Shown: positions 23,801-35,879 of the stretch, one piece after another
How the letters are laid out: every line of letters starts with the position of its first letter
How positions within the stretch are numbered: position 1 is the first letter of the stretch
NCBI GenBank assembly: GCA_002682825.1
Contig: NOKP01000009.1
Span: 62,001-126,000 of the forward strand
Reading direction: 5' to 3'
DNA from: Neonectria sp. B-13
Taxonomy: Eukaryota; Ascomycota; Sordariomycetes; Hypocreales; Nectriaceae
Length of the DNA: 64,000 bases
Position numbers and translations under genes: made by a program
Notes under the pieces: generated by a model
What the model saw: only the letters and a program-made list of their open reading frames with translations
What the model was told of the DNA's origin: nothing
Databases searched by the model: none

Positions 23801-24503
23801 ACAATGGGGACTGTGCATCATGGACGATGTCCTAGAGTACTGCGGCCCCGAGAGCACCCGGTACGCCAACTACATTACCCAACCGCTCGTCGACGGCTGC
23901 CGAGATGCTTCGCCAGCTATCCGACAAGCGGCGGCCTACGGCATCGGTGTTGCGGCGCATCGAGGCGGCGCCCCATGGGCACAGTTCCTGGGCGGCTCGG
24001 TCCCGTTCCTGTTCCAGGTCACCCAAGTGCCGGATGCGCGCAGTGAGGACAACGTGTACGCGACGGAGAACGCATGCGCTGCCATTGCGAAAATCCTCCA
24101 CTACAACGCCAGCACAGTTGCGGACGTGCAGAACGTGATTGCCCAGTGGGTGGAGACACTCCCCATCACTAACGATGAGGAGGCGGCGCCATATGCGTAT
24201 GCATACCTGGCGGAGCTCATTGACCAGTAAGTTGCAAGACGTGTGAATATGATGATACACAGAGGTGTGGAGCTAACGGCAACCTTCTTTCACAGGCAAC
24301 ACCCGGTAGTACTCAACCAGGCGGGCAAGGTGTTTCTATTCATCGCCCAGGCGCTGGAGGCGGAGACGCTGCAGGGACAGACGGCCAACCGAGTGGCGGT
24401 TGCGACCAAGGCGCTGCTGACGACTGCCAACGTGGACCCCATGCCCCTGCTGCAGCAATTCTCTCAGGAGTCTCAGCAAACGATTATGGGATACTTCTCC
24501 TAG
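20826..24503 (+). CDS. PSE1: Importin beta-family karyopherin Pse1/Kap121 (importin-5)
   Basis: Kap121 carries ribosomal proteins, histones and transcription factors through the nuclear pore. Exons are 20826-21008, 21112-21331, 21417-21592, 21653-22084, 22155-24226 and 24296-24503, giving 1,096 residues, close to the yeast 1,089. The chain is HEAT repeats throughout. The N-terminus (LNQLLQALQSPDNTIRSQAE) matches the family, an acidic loop (LGEDDDDASEW) lies near residue 330, and the segment AWRDRHAALMAISAISEGC is characteristic of importin-5 types. The last intron has its donor hidden in the sequence CAG-TAA-GTT; splicing there avoids a premature stop and restores DQQHPVVLNQAGK. Exon phases are consistent throughout. 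Confidence 0.96.
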
Positions 24504-26494
24504 GGGTGGGGTGCTATCAATGATCGATGTAAAAGGGCCCGAATATGAATGGGCCCGGCCGGCCGGGACGTTATTGCTGGGAGACGGTGGCCGGACGAGG
24601 ATGATTATGATGCAGATATTTATTGGGAATGTGCCGCCTCTGATTCCAGATGATACCAAGAAGGACGTGAGCGGCCAGCTAAGACAAGAGTTGATTAGCT
24701 ACGATGCCTTCATGGCAAACGGAGGACTTGGAGATTTTGTTTTGTTTTGCTTCCGAGATGCTTGAAAGGGCGGAAGCCCCGAGGAGTGGGACGGCACATT
24801 GAAGCCAAGTGGCTGAGAAACTCGGGGCTTGAGGGCTGTCCCAAAGGGAAACAGAAAGCGAGAGATGCGGAGAGAGTGAGAACAGCTGGAGGGATGAATC
24901 ATTTGGGGATAGAGGGCGTCGAGTAGAAGAAAATTCAGGGCCATACGCATTGACATAGTGACAATTGCCTAGGCCGGAGCGGTTAATGTGAATCTGATTG
25001 AGAAGGCCTTGTTTCTAATTTTGGCATAATGGTATTGATTGATACCAGAGTGTAGCAAGTATGATGATGGTGACTTATACTAGACTTTCTCTTTTCGTCT
25101 CTGTCCCACAACCGAACAGCGAATTCCCAAGAATATCCCGTTTAAGGACGAGGATTATCTCGGGAGGCGGGGGATGCCTGTTAGTGTAGAGGAAGATCTC
25201 TCCCGTAGTCGGTTTATACCGGGCTCACCCCTGCACGCGACCTTGTGAGTGGTGAGATATCCTGACATTGTTGTTGGTGTTTTCTGGTATCTCTGGGTCT
25301 GTCCTCTTACTAAGCACATGGATTCCCTGAGGTATTATTCGCTGTCAACAACCAAGCAACGGCGGCATTGACGAGCTACCTACGAAGCACACCGTCCAGT
25401 GTAAACGGAAGCAAATATTTTTATGCCGTCGGACGTCGGCTCATTGGCACGAAAGAAATGAGGTGCATCCTTCCGTGCATCCCACCTCTCCCCGGCCCCA
25501 CACGGGAGGCGGCCAGAGCAAGGACCATGTGCAAACTGGATGCAAAGTACCCCGCGGCGGGGAGACGCATATAAAAGGTACTTTCAGCCTGTCCTGTAAA
25601 TTGCAATGAAGGAAATGGCAGTCACCACCACCTCACTAACGACATTACCCATTGGCCTCCACCATTTTCCCATCCCCCTCCTTCCCCCCCCACACGCACC
25701 ACCGACAACTGCATTGTACTTGCCTCCAGTGCAGCACTGTAAAGTTAGCAGGCAGGCAGACAGGCAAGCTGCTTCTCTCTTTCCGGCGATCTCCCTTCTC
25801 TCTCTCTCCACTCTGCCAAACACCATCATTACTATCATCACCACCGGCCGATTCTCGTCTTCTATCCTCAGCCAAGCACTGCCGCCTACTTCCCTCCTCG
25901 CCACTCCTTTAGGCTCTTCTGCCCGGAGGTCGTCGACAGCACTTCCAGCCAGCAGCCGACCGATCCCCAGCCCGCAGGCCACCGCGACCCATCGCAGCCA
26001 GCCAGAAGAGAGGGCAGAAGCTGGACCCAGGATTCACCTCTTGGTGTAACCCCCCTTCCTCGGGTGTCGCCCAAATCGCTTCGCTACCGGCGCCCGCATT
26101 TCCCTCGATCGCTCCATCGCCCGCCAGCTCCCGCCATCTGCTCGCAACCACCCCGGTGCTTTCTAAGTTCCGACTGGATCCACTTGGACTTGGACTTCGA
26201 CTTGAAGTTCGACTCCTGCTTCAAACCTCGACCTCGACTGCGGTACAACTCTTCCAAAAAGCTCCGTCCTGTCTGACACCCTCCGTGTCCGCCGTCTCGT
26301 CGACGCCGTCCATCGAGGCTATATGACCACCCGGCACAAGCCGAACATTCCACTCGGCGCATAGAATTGCCGTTGCCGCGGTTGAGCAGCATCTCTCCTC
26401 CGGCCCTACCAACACTCGCAACCCAACTCCAGCGTCGCTCGTCGCTGTCTTCTTTCAGGCGCCTGGTTACGCCATCGTGCCAGATGCTGTCACC
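24504..26494. other. Intergenic: PSE1 3' flank and wc-1 promoter/leader
   Basis: This 2-kb region contains a consensus TATA element at 25569-25578. Downstream of it is a probable leader of nearly 900 bases that is rich in C, T and CAG/GCA runs. A 147-codon upstream open frame (25606-26049) begins just after the TATA element. No other gene is recognised. Confidence 0.5.
25569..25578 (+). promoter_or_regulatory. Probable TATA box of wc-1
   Basis: The sequence ATATAAAAGG matches a strong TATA box and is followed by a pyrimidine-rich region. It lies 917 bases before the wc-1 start codon, implying a long leader or an upstream intron. Confidence 0.45.
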
Positions 26495-29400
26495 ATGGAT
26501 GGCTTCTACACACCCAACCAGCTGCCTCAGCAGCAGCAGCAGCAGCAGCTGCACCAACACCAGCAGCAGCAGCTTCACCAGCAGCAACAACAGCAGCAGC
26601 AAAACCAGCAGCAACACCAGCAGCAACACCAGCAGCAACACCAGCAGCAGCAACACCACCTCCAACAGCATCACCAACAGCAGCTCCAGCAGCACCATCA
26701 GCAACAACAGCAACATCATCAACAACATCAGCAATACCAGCAGCAAGATAATGTCGGAGGATCTCAGCAAATGGTGCCCGACCATGACATGTTCCCCCCT
26801 GGCGACTCTCTCGACGACATCATCCAAAGCAACCAGACCGAACTATACCGCCGACGCAGCATGTCGCAGACCTATGGAAACTCCGTACCCCACGCCCAAC
26901 CTCAGGTACCTAGGAGAATGTCCGTTGTGGGAACTGGCGATATGATGGCCTTTGGAGTCAACAACGACGATATCGATACCTACCAGTTCAACCAGCACAT
27001 GTCGTCTACTTTCCCCATGGACACCACCATGTCCATGTCTGAGCAGATAACCCCTTACATAAACCCTGCAGACTACTCCGGCATCTCCTCCGACATGATG
27101 GGTTCCATGATTCCGTCCACATTTGCCAACATGTCGGTTGGGCAGGTCGGCTCCCAGATGGCCGGCGACGCTCCGACAATGAACCTCTTCTCTCCAACAG
27201 TCAATTCTATGCCTCCCCCGTTTCCCCCGAACCAGCTCAGTACTACCACAAACGGCTTCTCTGCAGACCTCAATTCTGACGATGGCTCCCTCGGTGCGAC
27301 CCCGACGAATGCCACCACAGCTACCCAAGTCCCAATCGCACCAGCGACCACAGCTGCCGTCGTGGATGCTGCTATCGATGAGCGTGACGACGAGGCGAAG
27401 CCTCCCACGTCCCTTGGCACCACTGAGACGCCACAGCCCCAGGCTGCGACAAACCTATCTCTTAACCCCACCGTGGCCCCTGATCTCAACCCGAGCATGT
27501 CTCCGCTCTCTCGACACGTCTCGGCTCAGTCCGGTTCCATCATGTCTCCCCGCGCAAGCTCTCATCTCACTGCCATCACCCAGCCCAGCACTACCTCCGC
27601 CACCAACACCCCCACAACCGCCAGTGCGGGCACTCCACAGGAATCCAAGGAGCAGACGATATATTCCAAGAGCGGCTTTGACATGCTCAAGGCTTTGTGG
27701 CTAGTCGCAACTCGCAAGGAACCTAAAATCAACCTCGGCGCAGTCGACATGTCCTGCGCCTTTGTTGTTTGTGATGTCACTCTCAACGACTGCCCCATCA
27801 TATACGTATCCGACAACTTCCAGAACCTCACTGGCTACAGTCGTCACGAAATCGTCGGCCAGAATTGTCGCTTCCTACAGGCCCCAGACGGCAACGTCGA
27901 GGCTGGCTCCAAACGCGAGTTTGTCGATGATGGCGCCGTGTACACCCTCAAGAAAATGATTCACGAGGGGAGGGAGGTTCAGCAAAGTCTCATCAACTAC
28001 CGCAAGGGTGGGAAACCATTCCTCAATCTCCTGACCATGATCCCCATCCCTTGGGACACGGACGATATCAGGTACTTTATTGGCTTCCAGATCGACCTTG
28101 TCGAGTGTCCCGATGCTATCGCCCCCAACCAAGGAGTCCACGGCGTCAAGGTCAACTACAAGCACAGCGATATTGGCCAGTACATTTGGACCCCGCCCAC
28201 ATCCAGTAATTGGGAACCCGAGAACGGTCAGACTCTCGGCGTAGATGACGTCTCGACGCTGCTGCAGCAATTCAACCCCAAGGGACTCGCATCGGACTGG
28301 CACAAGCAGACATGGGACAAGATGTTGTTGGAGAACACCGATGACGTTGTCCATGTCCTCTCTCTCAAGGGCCTATTCCTCTACCTGTCGCCTGCTTGTA
28401 AGCGAGTGCTCGAGTATGACGCCGCTGAGCTTGCCGGCAACTCTCTGTCCTCCGTCTGTCACCCATCCGACATTGTACCCGTCACGCGTGAGCTAAAAGA
28501 TACTACCTTGGGGAACCCTGTCAACATCGTCTTTAGGATTCGAAGGAAGCATAGCGGCTACACGTGGTTCGAGAGTCATGGTTCGCTCTTTGTCGAGCAA
28601 GGCAAAGGACGAAAGTGCATAATCTTGGTTGGCCGTAAGCGCCCAGTGTTTGCCCTCAGCCGGCGGAACCTGGAGGCCAACGGTGGTATTGGTGACAGCG
28701 AATTGTGGACCAAGCTCTCCACTGCGGGCTTGTTTCTATTCGTTTCGTCAAACATCAGATCGCTCCTCGACCTACAGCCCGAGAACTTGGTTGGCACAAG
28801 TATCCAGGATCTGATGCGTAAGGAGTCGCGACCCGAGTTTGGGCGCTCGATTGAAAAGGCCAGACGTGGCAAAACGGTCACCTGCAAGCACGAAGTCCAG
28901 AACCGTCGCGGCCAAGTGTTGCAGGCCCAGACGACTCTATATCCCGGCGACGCCTCTGAGGGTCAGAAGCCGTCGTTCCTGCTGGCCCAGACGAAGCTTA
29001 TCAAGGCATCATCTCGCAGCATTGCCCCCGCAAGTTCCGTGGGAACAGCCAAGTCGGTGGCGACTCCGAGGTCTGACGCCGGGGGGCAAGATGCCGGCAA
29101 AGCACCGCAGTCCGGTGGTGCCTTGGTCTTGGGGACTCAAGACGTTGCGCTCGCATCCGACGACAATATATTTGATGAGCTGAGAACGACTAAGTGCTCC
29201 AGCTGGCAGTTTGAGTTGCGACAAATGGAGAAGGTCAATCGCATTCTAGCAGAAGAACTCGGCGGTCTACTCTCGAACAAGAAGAAGCGCAAGAGGAGAA
29301 AGGGCATCGGAAATGCCGTGCGGGACTGCGCCAACTGCCACACGCGCAACACACCCGAGTGGCGGAGAGGACCCAGCGGCCAAAGAGACCTCTGTAACAG

Positions 29401-29818
29401 CTGTGGTCTTCGTTGGGCAAAACAGGTAAGCTTCAGCCTAGCATTCCATCTTAGCTGAGACATACTAACGGCAATGCAGACTGGGCGGGTTTCTCCTCGC
29501 AACTCCTCACGCGGTGGCAATGGGAACAGCGATGTCCAAAGCAAGAAGTCAAATTCACCAAGCCACTCACCGCTCAACAAGGATATCGCAGCCGAGACGG
29601 CCAGTACTCGTGTCACCAATAGCGAGGGTGCTGTGAATCCTGCTCAGCTCGTCCCGGAGAACAATGACGGAACCACTGCGCCGAGTGGTGCTGCGTCGGC
29701 TACTGGAGTCAAGCCTTCGGCAGCGGCGCCGCCGCCGAGTCAGTCGGCCATGATGGGCGTAGGTGCAACATCTGGAATGACATCCATCCGAGAAGAACGC
29801 GAATCGAGCCAGACCTGA
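26495..29818 (+). CDS. wc-1: White collar-1 blue-light photoreceptor and GATA transcription factor
   Basis: WC-1 binds flavin and, with WC-2, activates light and clock genes in the nucleus. Exons are 26495-29425 and 29480-29818, giving 1,089 residues. A Gln/His-rich tract covers residues 12-84. The LOV domain (about 394-532) contains GQNCRFLQAPDG, with the flavin-adduct cysteine at residue 458. Two further PAS domains lie near 616-700 and 739-820. A basic nuclear-localisation cluster (KKKRKRRK) precedes a GATA zinc finger of the form C-x2-C-x18-C-x2-C (Cys945, 948, 967, 970; TPEWRRGPSG inside). The ATG at 26495 has a CACCATGG context; the frame upstream opens only with GTG. The intron falls directly after the zinc finger, has a CTAAC branch site, and the second exon encodes a disordered tail. 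Confidence 0.97.
26528..26746 (+). repeat. CAG/CAA/CAC trinucleotide tract encoding poly-Gln/His in WC-1
   Basis: Seventy-three codons are almost all CAG, CAA or CAC with a few Leu, Asn and Tyr codons. The tract encodes residues 12-84 of WC-1. Its mixture of CAG and CAA suggests expansion followed by interruption. Length differences between strains are likely. Confidence 0.9.
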
Positions 29819-30552
29819 GTATACCGCCCTTCCTATTGTCGTATCCGGTACTCACCGTTGCGCATTGATACGTGTGCTTTGGAATTACGGTGGCTCCCGA
29901 TTGTCCGGATTCATGATACCCGCCGCATCTCCTTACTCTGTTTTTCCGTCACCTGTCCATCATCCAGAAAGAATGATCGACATGGCGGGAGGCTTGCGAC
30001 ACCATTGCCCAAGGAGCAAAAATTCGACCAATGAGACGATGTTGTGTATGAAAGGAAGTTATCCTTCAGTTGACTTTGCGTTGGTGCATCTGGCTTTGGA
30101 ATTTTGGGAAAGGGGATAGACACGAATGTACGACACATATACGCGGCGTTATAATGATCATTTCTTTGAGCACGACTGGGGCTTTTTCGTTTTGCACTTG
30201 CTCTATTTGTCCGGCGTACCATGCGTACCATGCGTGGCTGCTCGCGGCGTCGCCTGAAACGAAGGTCGTTGGATGATCTAGGTTGGAGATGGTACAGTTA
30301 TAACTCGGCTGAAGTAGCGATCAAGGCTGTTAAATTAGTCGTCGTCCAGGCACAGTACAAACGTATCTTATGTAATAAGATACGTCTGTTCTCGTTCCCG
30401 TGACACATGACTCGGCTTTCGCGTTCCCGCTTTACCAGCGGCAAAGGTCTAGGGTATGTCATGTCTCAAGTGGCAATCCAAGATGCTCGAGCATGTACAT
30501 TCTTTATTTTACAGCATTCTATCTCAACTAGCAAGAGAAAAACTTGTTACAT
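29819..30552. other. Intergenic between convergent wc-1 and UGGT genes
   Basis: Both neighbours end here. The region contains a perfect 10-bp stem inverted repeat at 30361-30385. No coding sequence is supported. Confidence 0.5.
30361..30385. repeat. Perfect 10-bp inverted repeat with 5-base loop
   Basis: ACGTATCTTA and TAAGATACGT flank the loop TGTAA. The element sits about 170 bases beyond the UGGT stop codon, between two convergent genes, so it could form a hairpin in either 3' transcript. Confidence 0.7.
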
Positions 30553-33500
30553 CTAGAGCTCGTCTATGGCATGACCCTGCTTCTCCTCCTCCCAGCTGCG
30601 GCTCTTGGTGTTTCGCTCCTCGGGGGCACTCTTGTGAAGGTCGGCGGCCTCATCGGACAGCGGCAAACCCTTGCGGCGGCGGTCGAGGGCGGCAATCTCG
30701 TCGTCGTACACGGTCCACTCGGGGACCTGGCGACGGGCGCGGTCGAGCTTGGGCTCCTTGGTGAGTGGGTTGTTGCACAGGTCGATGGTGCGGGCGGTGG
30801 ACTGGGCCTCGTCGCTGCACCACGTCTCGCACCACAGCCAATCCTGCGGCAGGCTGTGGATGGGGATGTTGAACTGCATGTGGTTGGGCAGGTCCTGGTC
30901 CAGGTTGGAGAGACTGTTGGGATCGGCCGACAGCGCGTGGTACTGCTGGCGTAGACGGTCGCCGGCTGCGAGCTGGCGGAAGCGGCGCAGGTCGACGACG
31001 TAGAGGGCCGAGATGTGGTACGGCAGGCCGCGGAGATAGTTGGCCCAGTAGCCTTGCTTCCAGAAGCGGAAGCCCTCCATCTCGGTGCGCGAGTCGCACA
31101 TGGGCGTGAAGCCGTACGGCGCGCCCTCGAGGTCGTGGTTGACCAGGTCCATCATGTCGGTGCGCACGATCTGGTCCGCGTCGACGAAGATGACCTTGTC
31201 CAGCGACAGCGGGAACAGGACGTCGAGGAACAGGATCTTGTAGCCCCAGATCTCGCGCTGCTTCTCCTTCTGCTGCCGCAGCCAGTGCGGCCACTTGTAC
31301 GTCACCATCTCGTACTTGAACCCGTACTCGGCCGCCATGTGCGGGATGAACTCCTTGAACGACGGCGACAGGAACTGCTCGATGAACCAGAACTTGACCG
31401 TGTGCTTGGTGTTGCGCATGACCGAGACCATCATGATGTTGAGCATCCGCTCGTACAGGTGTCCGCTGGCAACGGAGAAGATGTTGATCTCCGCGTGCTC
31501 CTTGGCCGAAATGGACTTGGCCGACTTGGAGCCGCCGAGGATGCTCTCGGCGAACTTGAGGCCCTTGGCAACAATGCCGTCGTCGCCCTCGGACTCATCC
31601 AGCACGTCGGATTCCTCCATGCCGGGCTTCCGGTTGACGCGAGGGTACAGCGTAGTCCCCTGAAAGTCCATGAGCGCGACGTCGGTACCTTCGTCTCCGG
31701 GAACGGCGGAATAGCCCTGGGCGCCAACGCTTTCAATGTCGAAGATCTCGGTGCTGCGACCCTCTTTCAACTGGATGTTGTAGAAACCCGGGTTAGCCTT
31801 GAACTGGAAGTATCCCAGGTTGGCCATGATGATGGTATCTGTCAGCAGAGGGTCCTTCTCCGTCGCCAACACCAGCTGAGCCCCTTTCGGGGCGCCTCGC
31901 TTGCCGTCTCGGGAGTGGCCTTCAATCAGGATGTGCTCGAGCTCGTACGTGGCGTCGACATCGCCCTTGGCAGAGCTCAGCTTGATATTGTCGAGGTCCT
32001 GGACAGACGCCTTGGCGGCTACAAGCCACGCTGGGGGAACGTCCATGCCAGCTGTCAAGAGAGCCTCGGAGGGGAGGCCCTTGAAGGTTGCCCGCAGCCC
32101 CTTGACGTTGCCAGCCTCATCGAAGGAAGGTTTCGAATCCAACACATAGCGGAAGAAGCGCTTGACCGGGAGTTCTGCAACCACCTCCCGAGGGTTGATG
32201 AAGAGCTTCAGGTACACGCCATCTAGTTCCGACAGGACCTTAAGGATCGGAGCCAATCGCTGGCCCTGCTCGCTGGTAGGGTTCAGAAGACCAGCGATGT
32301 GGATGCTCGCAGTTTCCGGGTCACCAACTTCGATGGCGGTGTGCGTCGAGTCCCAGGTATTGTACACCGTGTTTCGTACGGCCGGCGCAGAATCGAAAAT
32401 GCCCTCGGGGAGTTCGGAAATGGTGGACAGAGCGGTGATGGAGGTGAGCTTGGCGGCGGTGATGGGGTCAGAGAGCTTGTCGCCAAACCCAAGGTCTTCA
32501 ATCGCAGCATATATCGGGAGAATTCTGTTCCTTTGCTCAAAGGTGAAGAACTGCTGGAAGTCGTCCACACTGAGAGAGTCCCCGGAGAGGATGGGGCCGA
32601 CGAGACGGCCGTTGAGGACCAGGGCCTGGGTTCCTGGGAGGAGCTTGGCATCTGGAAGAAACTTCGCCAAGGCATTGGCATGCCCGTTCTCCTGGGCGTC
32701 GTCGGGAGACACAAAGAGAGCCTTCAACTCCTCCTTGCTTCTGACCTCGGCAAGCTCTGCTCCAGCCGCTTTCAAGCCACTGCTCACCGCAGACAAACTG
32801 GACGAGGCCGAGGGGTTGTGGATGACGTCCAGCCTGACACCTGGATTGCTGTGCTTGAACTGCAAGGCGGAGAGTAGTAGCTCCTGGCCGTCTTCGGTAT
32901 CCAGGTCTGCGATAACGGTCAGCAGAGCCCAGTCCTCCTTGGTCGACTCCGAGGACGACTCAAGAACGGGGATTCTGCTGAACAGGTCTGCGTGCTCGCT
33001 GTATAGTTTGCCGATGTCAAGGATGCGAACAGCCTTGTCATCGTCGGGGAAGATGTACGTGTTTCTCGTAGCCATCGCGTTCTGTAGGAACACCCCCGGA
33101 AGCCAGGTTTCGTCGTCGATGGTGCCAATGTACACCCCCTGCTGGACGGTTTGTTGATCTTCGGTTAGGCGCATGCTCATTGTCTGAACCCAACTCTTCT
33201 CCCGCGGAACGGCCAAGCCGTTGGCGAAGAGGGGCCGAACGGGGGTGTCTGCCTTTAGCCGGTTCACCCAAGCTTGTGAAAGTTTGACCTGGTGGGCATA
33301 GGATTCCGCCTCAAGGACCTCAGCAAACGTCAACTTGGGCAACTCAGTCTCGCGACCTTCGATCGCCTTTGCAAACGATTTTGCATCTGCCCCACTGCTG
33401 GAGCTATCTTGATACTCCTGGAGGTATGCAAGGAGAGTTTCGACACCGTAGGTTTCAATCAAGTGGTAGACGATCTTGGCTTGAGCTACAGCCTCTGGGG

Positions 33501-35136
33501 TCGATGTCAAAGGAACAAGCCCAAATCTCAACATGACTCCCCGTGTCATGAATGAACTGAACTGGGCAGCCACGGCCAAATCCTCGACATTTGTGAAGTC
33601 GACAGGTGTGACGAGGTGAAAGATGTTGCGAGCAACCTTGGGCAGTTGGCCGGGATAGGTGCGTTGAAGCAGCTGTAAAATAATGAGCGACGTTGCTAGG
33701 TTAAAGGAAGAATTTGCATACCGTCATCAAGTCCTTCTGGAACGATGCATAGCGTGCGTCGTTTTCGAGATCGTTGAGCCAGACAAGCACCTTGCCTTCC
33801 TCTGACCGATCCGTCCAGTCGAACCTCATGGGCTCATCCTCCGATTTTGCCCCCGCAATTGTCGGGTGACCAAGCAGAGATATAGCCTGCTTGCCGTTGA
33901 AACCGAGGTCCCGGACTCCATTAATGAGTTTGCGCTCGCGGCGGATCATGTCAACAAGTTGGAAAGGTTCGATTTGACGATCAATCAGTTGAACACCATT
34001 CATCCAGAGGATACCGATGCCAGTGGGAACGCCGTTAGCGACGTTCACCTGCTGCTCTGTAGCGAAATCTTCAGAGACTTCGTGGGTAGCAATCAATGCT
34101 GAAAACTTGGGAAAGTCTTGCGTCGCCTTGACCAAAGCCTCTATAGGATTCTCGCTATTCAAAATGAAGGAAGCAGTCTTAAGCCCTAGGGAGGCCAGTT
34201 CCGTCGTCGAAAGAGGCTTTAGATCGACGACTTCTTCATCGCCATCTAGAACTACGGCTTCGGCAATGGGCTTCTGTTCCGAGTCTTGGCTGGCTTCTCG
34301 GTCGTCGATGACAATGTAGTCGGTTCTCTTCAGGGCCAGTTCGACACCATACCCACTGACCGATAACGGCGTGTCTGAGGCATGGATGCTTCGTCGATAT
34401 CGTAGTCGATACGAGAGTTCTCCCTTCTGAGCCGCCTTTGAAAGGGCATCGTGGTATGAGCCAAATGAGGGAGACGTGGGGTCGGCGTAAAGTATGGCCT
34501 CCTTGCCCACTCCGAGAATCCGATCGAAAGGCAACGTCTTGAGTTGTCTGTGCACATGTTAGAATACTCTCGTAATTATCAACAAAGGGGTCGTACGTTG
34601 AGGTCAGATCGGTCTCGATAGCTGTGGTCAGGCTTGGTGAACAATACTGCTTGGAGTCGAGCAGAGCCCAGTCAGGACATTGCTCCGGGTCTTGGACCGA
34701 TACTGCTGGCTCGACCGCAGTAGAGTAGTATTGATAATGTGCCTCGATACGTGGAGCTGCAGATCGCAGGGAGAGAGCGAGTTTAAACGTAGATAGGGCA
34801 TCAGGGCTGGTGATATGGCCGTCCTGTTGGAGAACTTTGAGGAATTGGTTGTACAGTTCTTCATCCGTCGCAGCCGCCGCAAAGTGGCCGCTTGCTATCC
34901 TGTCGAGAATGGGGAAATATGAAGTCGCATTCTCACCAGCTGCCGTCTCACTGGTATCGTTAGTATCACTCCACCGTATGGGACAACACTTGGATAGCTT
35001 ACAGAAGCTCGAGTAGATATGGGGCACTGGGGAACGCAGCGTCCATGCCCACATTGACGGACGGGGCTGCTGCAGCCTGGAGTGCAGCTGCGAGGACCAC
35101 AGCTAGGCTCCATGGCAATTGGGACAGGCGAAACAT
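30553..35136 (-). CDS. UDP-glucose:glycoprotein glucosyltransferase (UGGT)
   Basis: UGGT is the ER folding sensor that re-glucosylates misfolded N-glycoproteins for another calnexin cycle. Exons on the minus strand are 35136-35003, 34950-34597, 34547-33722 and 33672-30553, giving 1,477 residues, the family length. A signal peptide (MFRLSQLPWSLAVVLAAALQAAAA) is followed by thioredoxin-like folding-sensor domains. The C-terminal GT24 domain begins near residue 1180 and holds the metal-binding Asp1269-Ala-Asp1271 in IFVDADQIVRTDMMDLV, and later LYVVDLRRFRQ, DQDLPNHMQ and DWLWCETWCSD. The chain ends HAIDEL, an HDEL-like retention signal. It is divergent from COPA across 743 bases. The preserved GT24 motifs suggest an active enzyme rather than a degenerate Kre5 form. 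Confidence 0.96.
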
Positions 35137-35879
35137 GGCTGGACTAGGTGCTATCGACAATCGTCTCGTCTTTACGTCGGTTGAAGCTCCGCGCTGGGAG
35201 GCGGAGGGGCAGAGCAAGAGCTCCCTGGAGCTCTATTTGGTGGGAATTCGGAGCTCAAAGTGGGTGTTGTATAGAAGAGCGCACTCGACGACTGAAAGCG
35301 CCTTAAGCTATTGCACGGCAGCCCATCAATGGCGCCAAAGATGTCGTCGGCGTGGGAAGCAAGCTGATGCTGCCTGTTCTCGTGTCGTCGAGATGTGAAC
35401 ACCGTCACAGTAAAGCTGACCCGATTTGGATTAGCGCCATGGCATCCCGCTCCGGCGCTCGACGTGGCAGAAACGCTTAGTGGGGCTGGCTGTGGCTGGT
35501 GCGATCTTGCTAGGGCCCCCTGCTTGATGACAGGTGTGCAGCGGTATTCCAGGGGCGGTGAAAAGGAAAAAGGGTGGCTGTCACCCCCCCCTGTGGCGCC
35601 GGCGGAATAATATTGCGGGTGGCTTACACCAGGTTGGATGCCCACACTTTGGAGATGGACACGATGCTCAATTGCTAGCCCAGGAGTTCGCTCGACGGCC
35701 ATCAATCGACACAGCTCCACCTCCACTCCTTAACCTCCCGTCTCCGTCTCCCTCTCGACCTGCTGGACAGCTTGCCCCAACATCCGCGACCAGGCAAGCT
35801 GAACGGCCCTCCTCGTTTTCCGGGCCTTATACTGCTCCCCCTTTAATGCGAGAAGCTACGGCTTCACATCCCCGCCAAC
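35137..35879. promoter_or_regulatory. Bidirectional promoter of UGGT and COPA
   Basis: The start codons of two secretory-pathway genes face away from each other across 743 bases. A GACGTGGCA element at 35461-35469 has the ACGTG core used by some bZIP unfolded-protein-response factors. A CT-rich stretch (35710-35760) lies on the COPA side. The regulatory reading is inference only. Confidence 0.4.

Noticed and set aside
26084..26827. Minus-strand open frame with a poly-Leu stretch
   Set aside because: It is the complement of the CAG/CAA tract of wc-1 and would not fold as a credible membrane protein.
31015..32226. 403-codon open frame on the plus strand
   Set aside because: It is antisense to the UGGT coding exon, where the GT24 motifs are on the minus strand.
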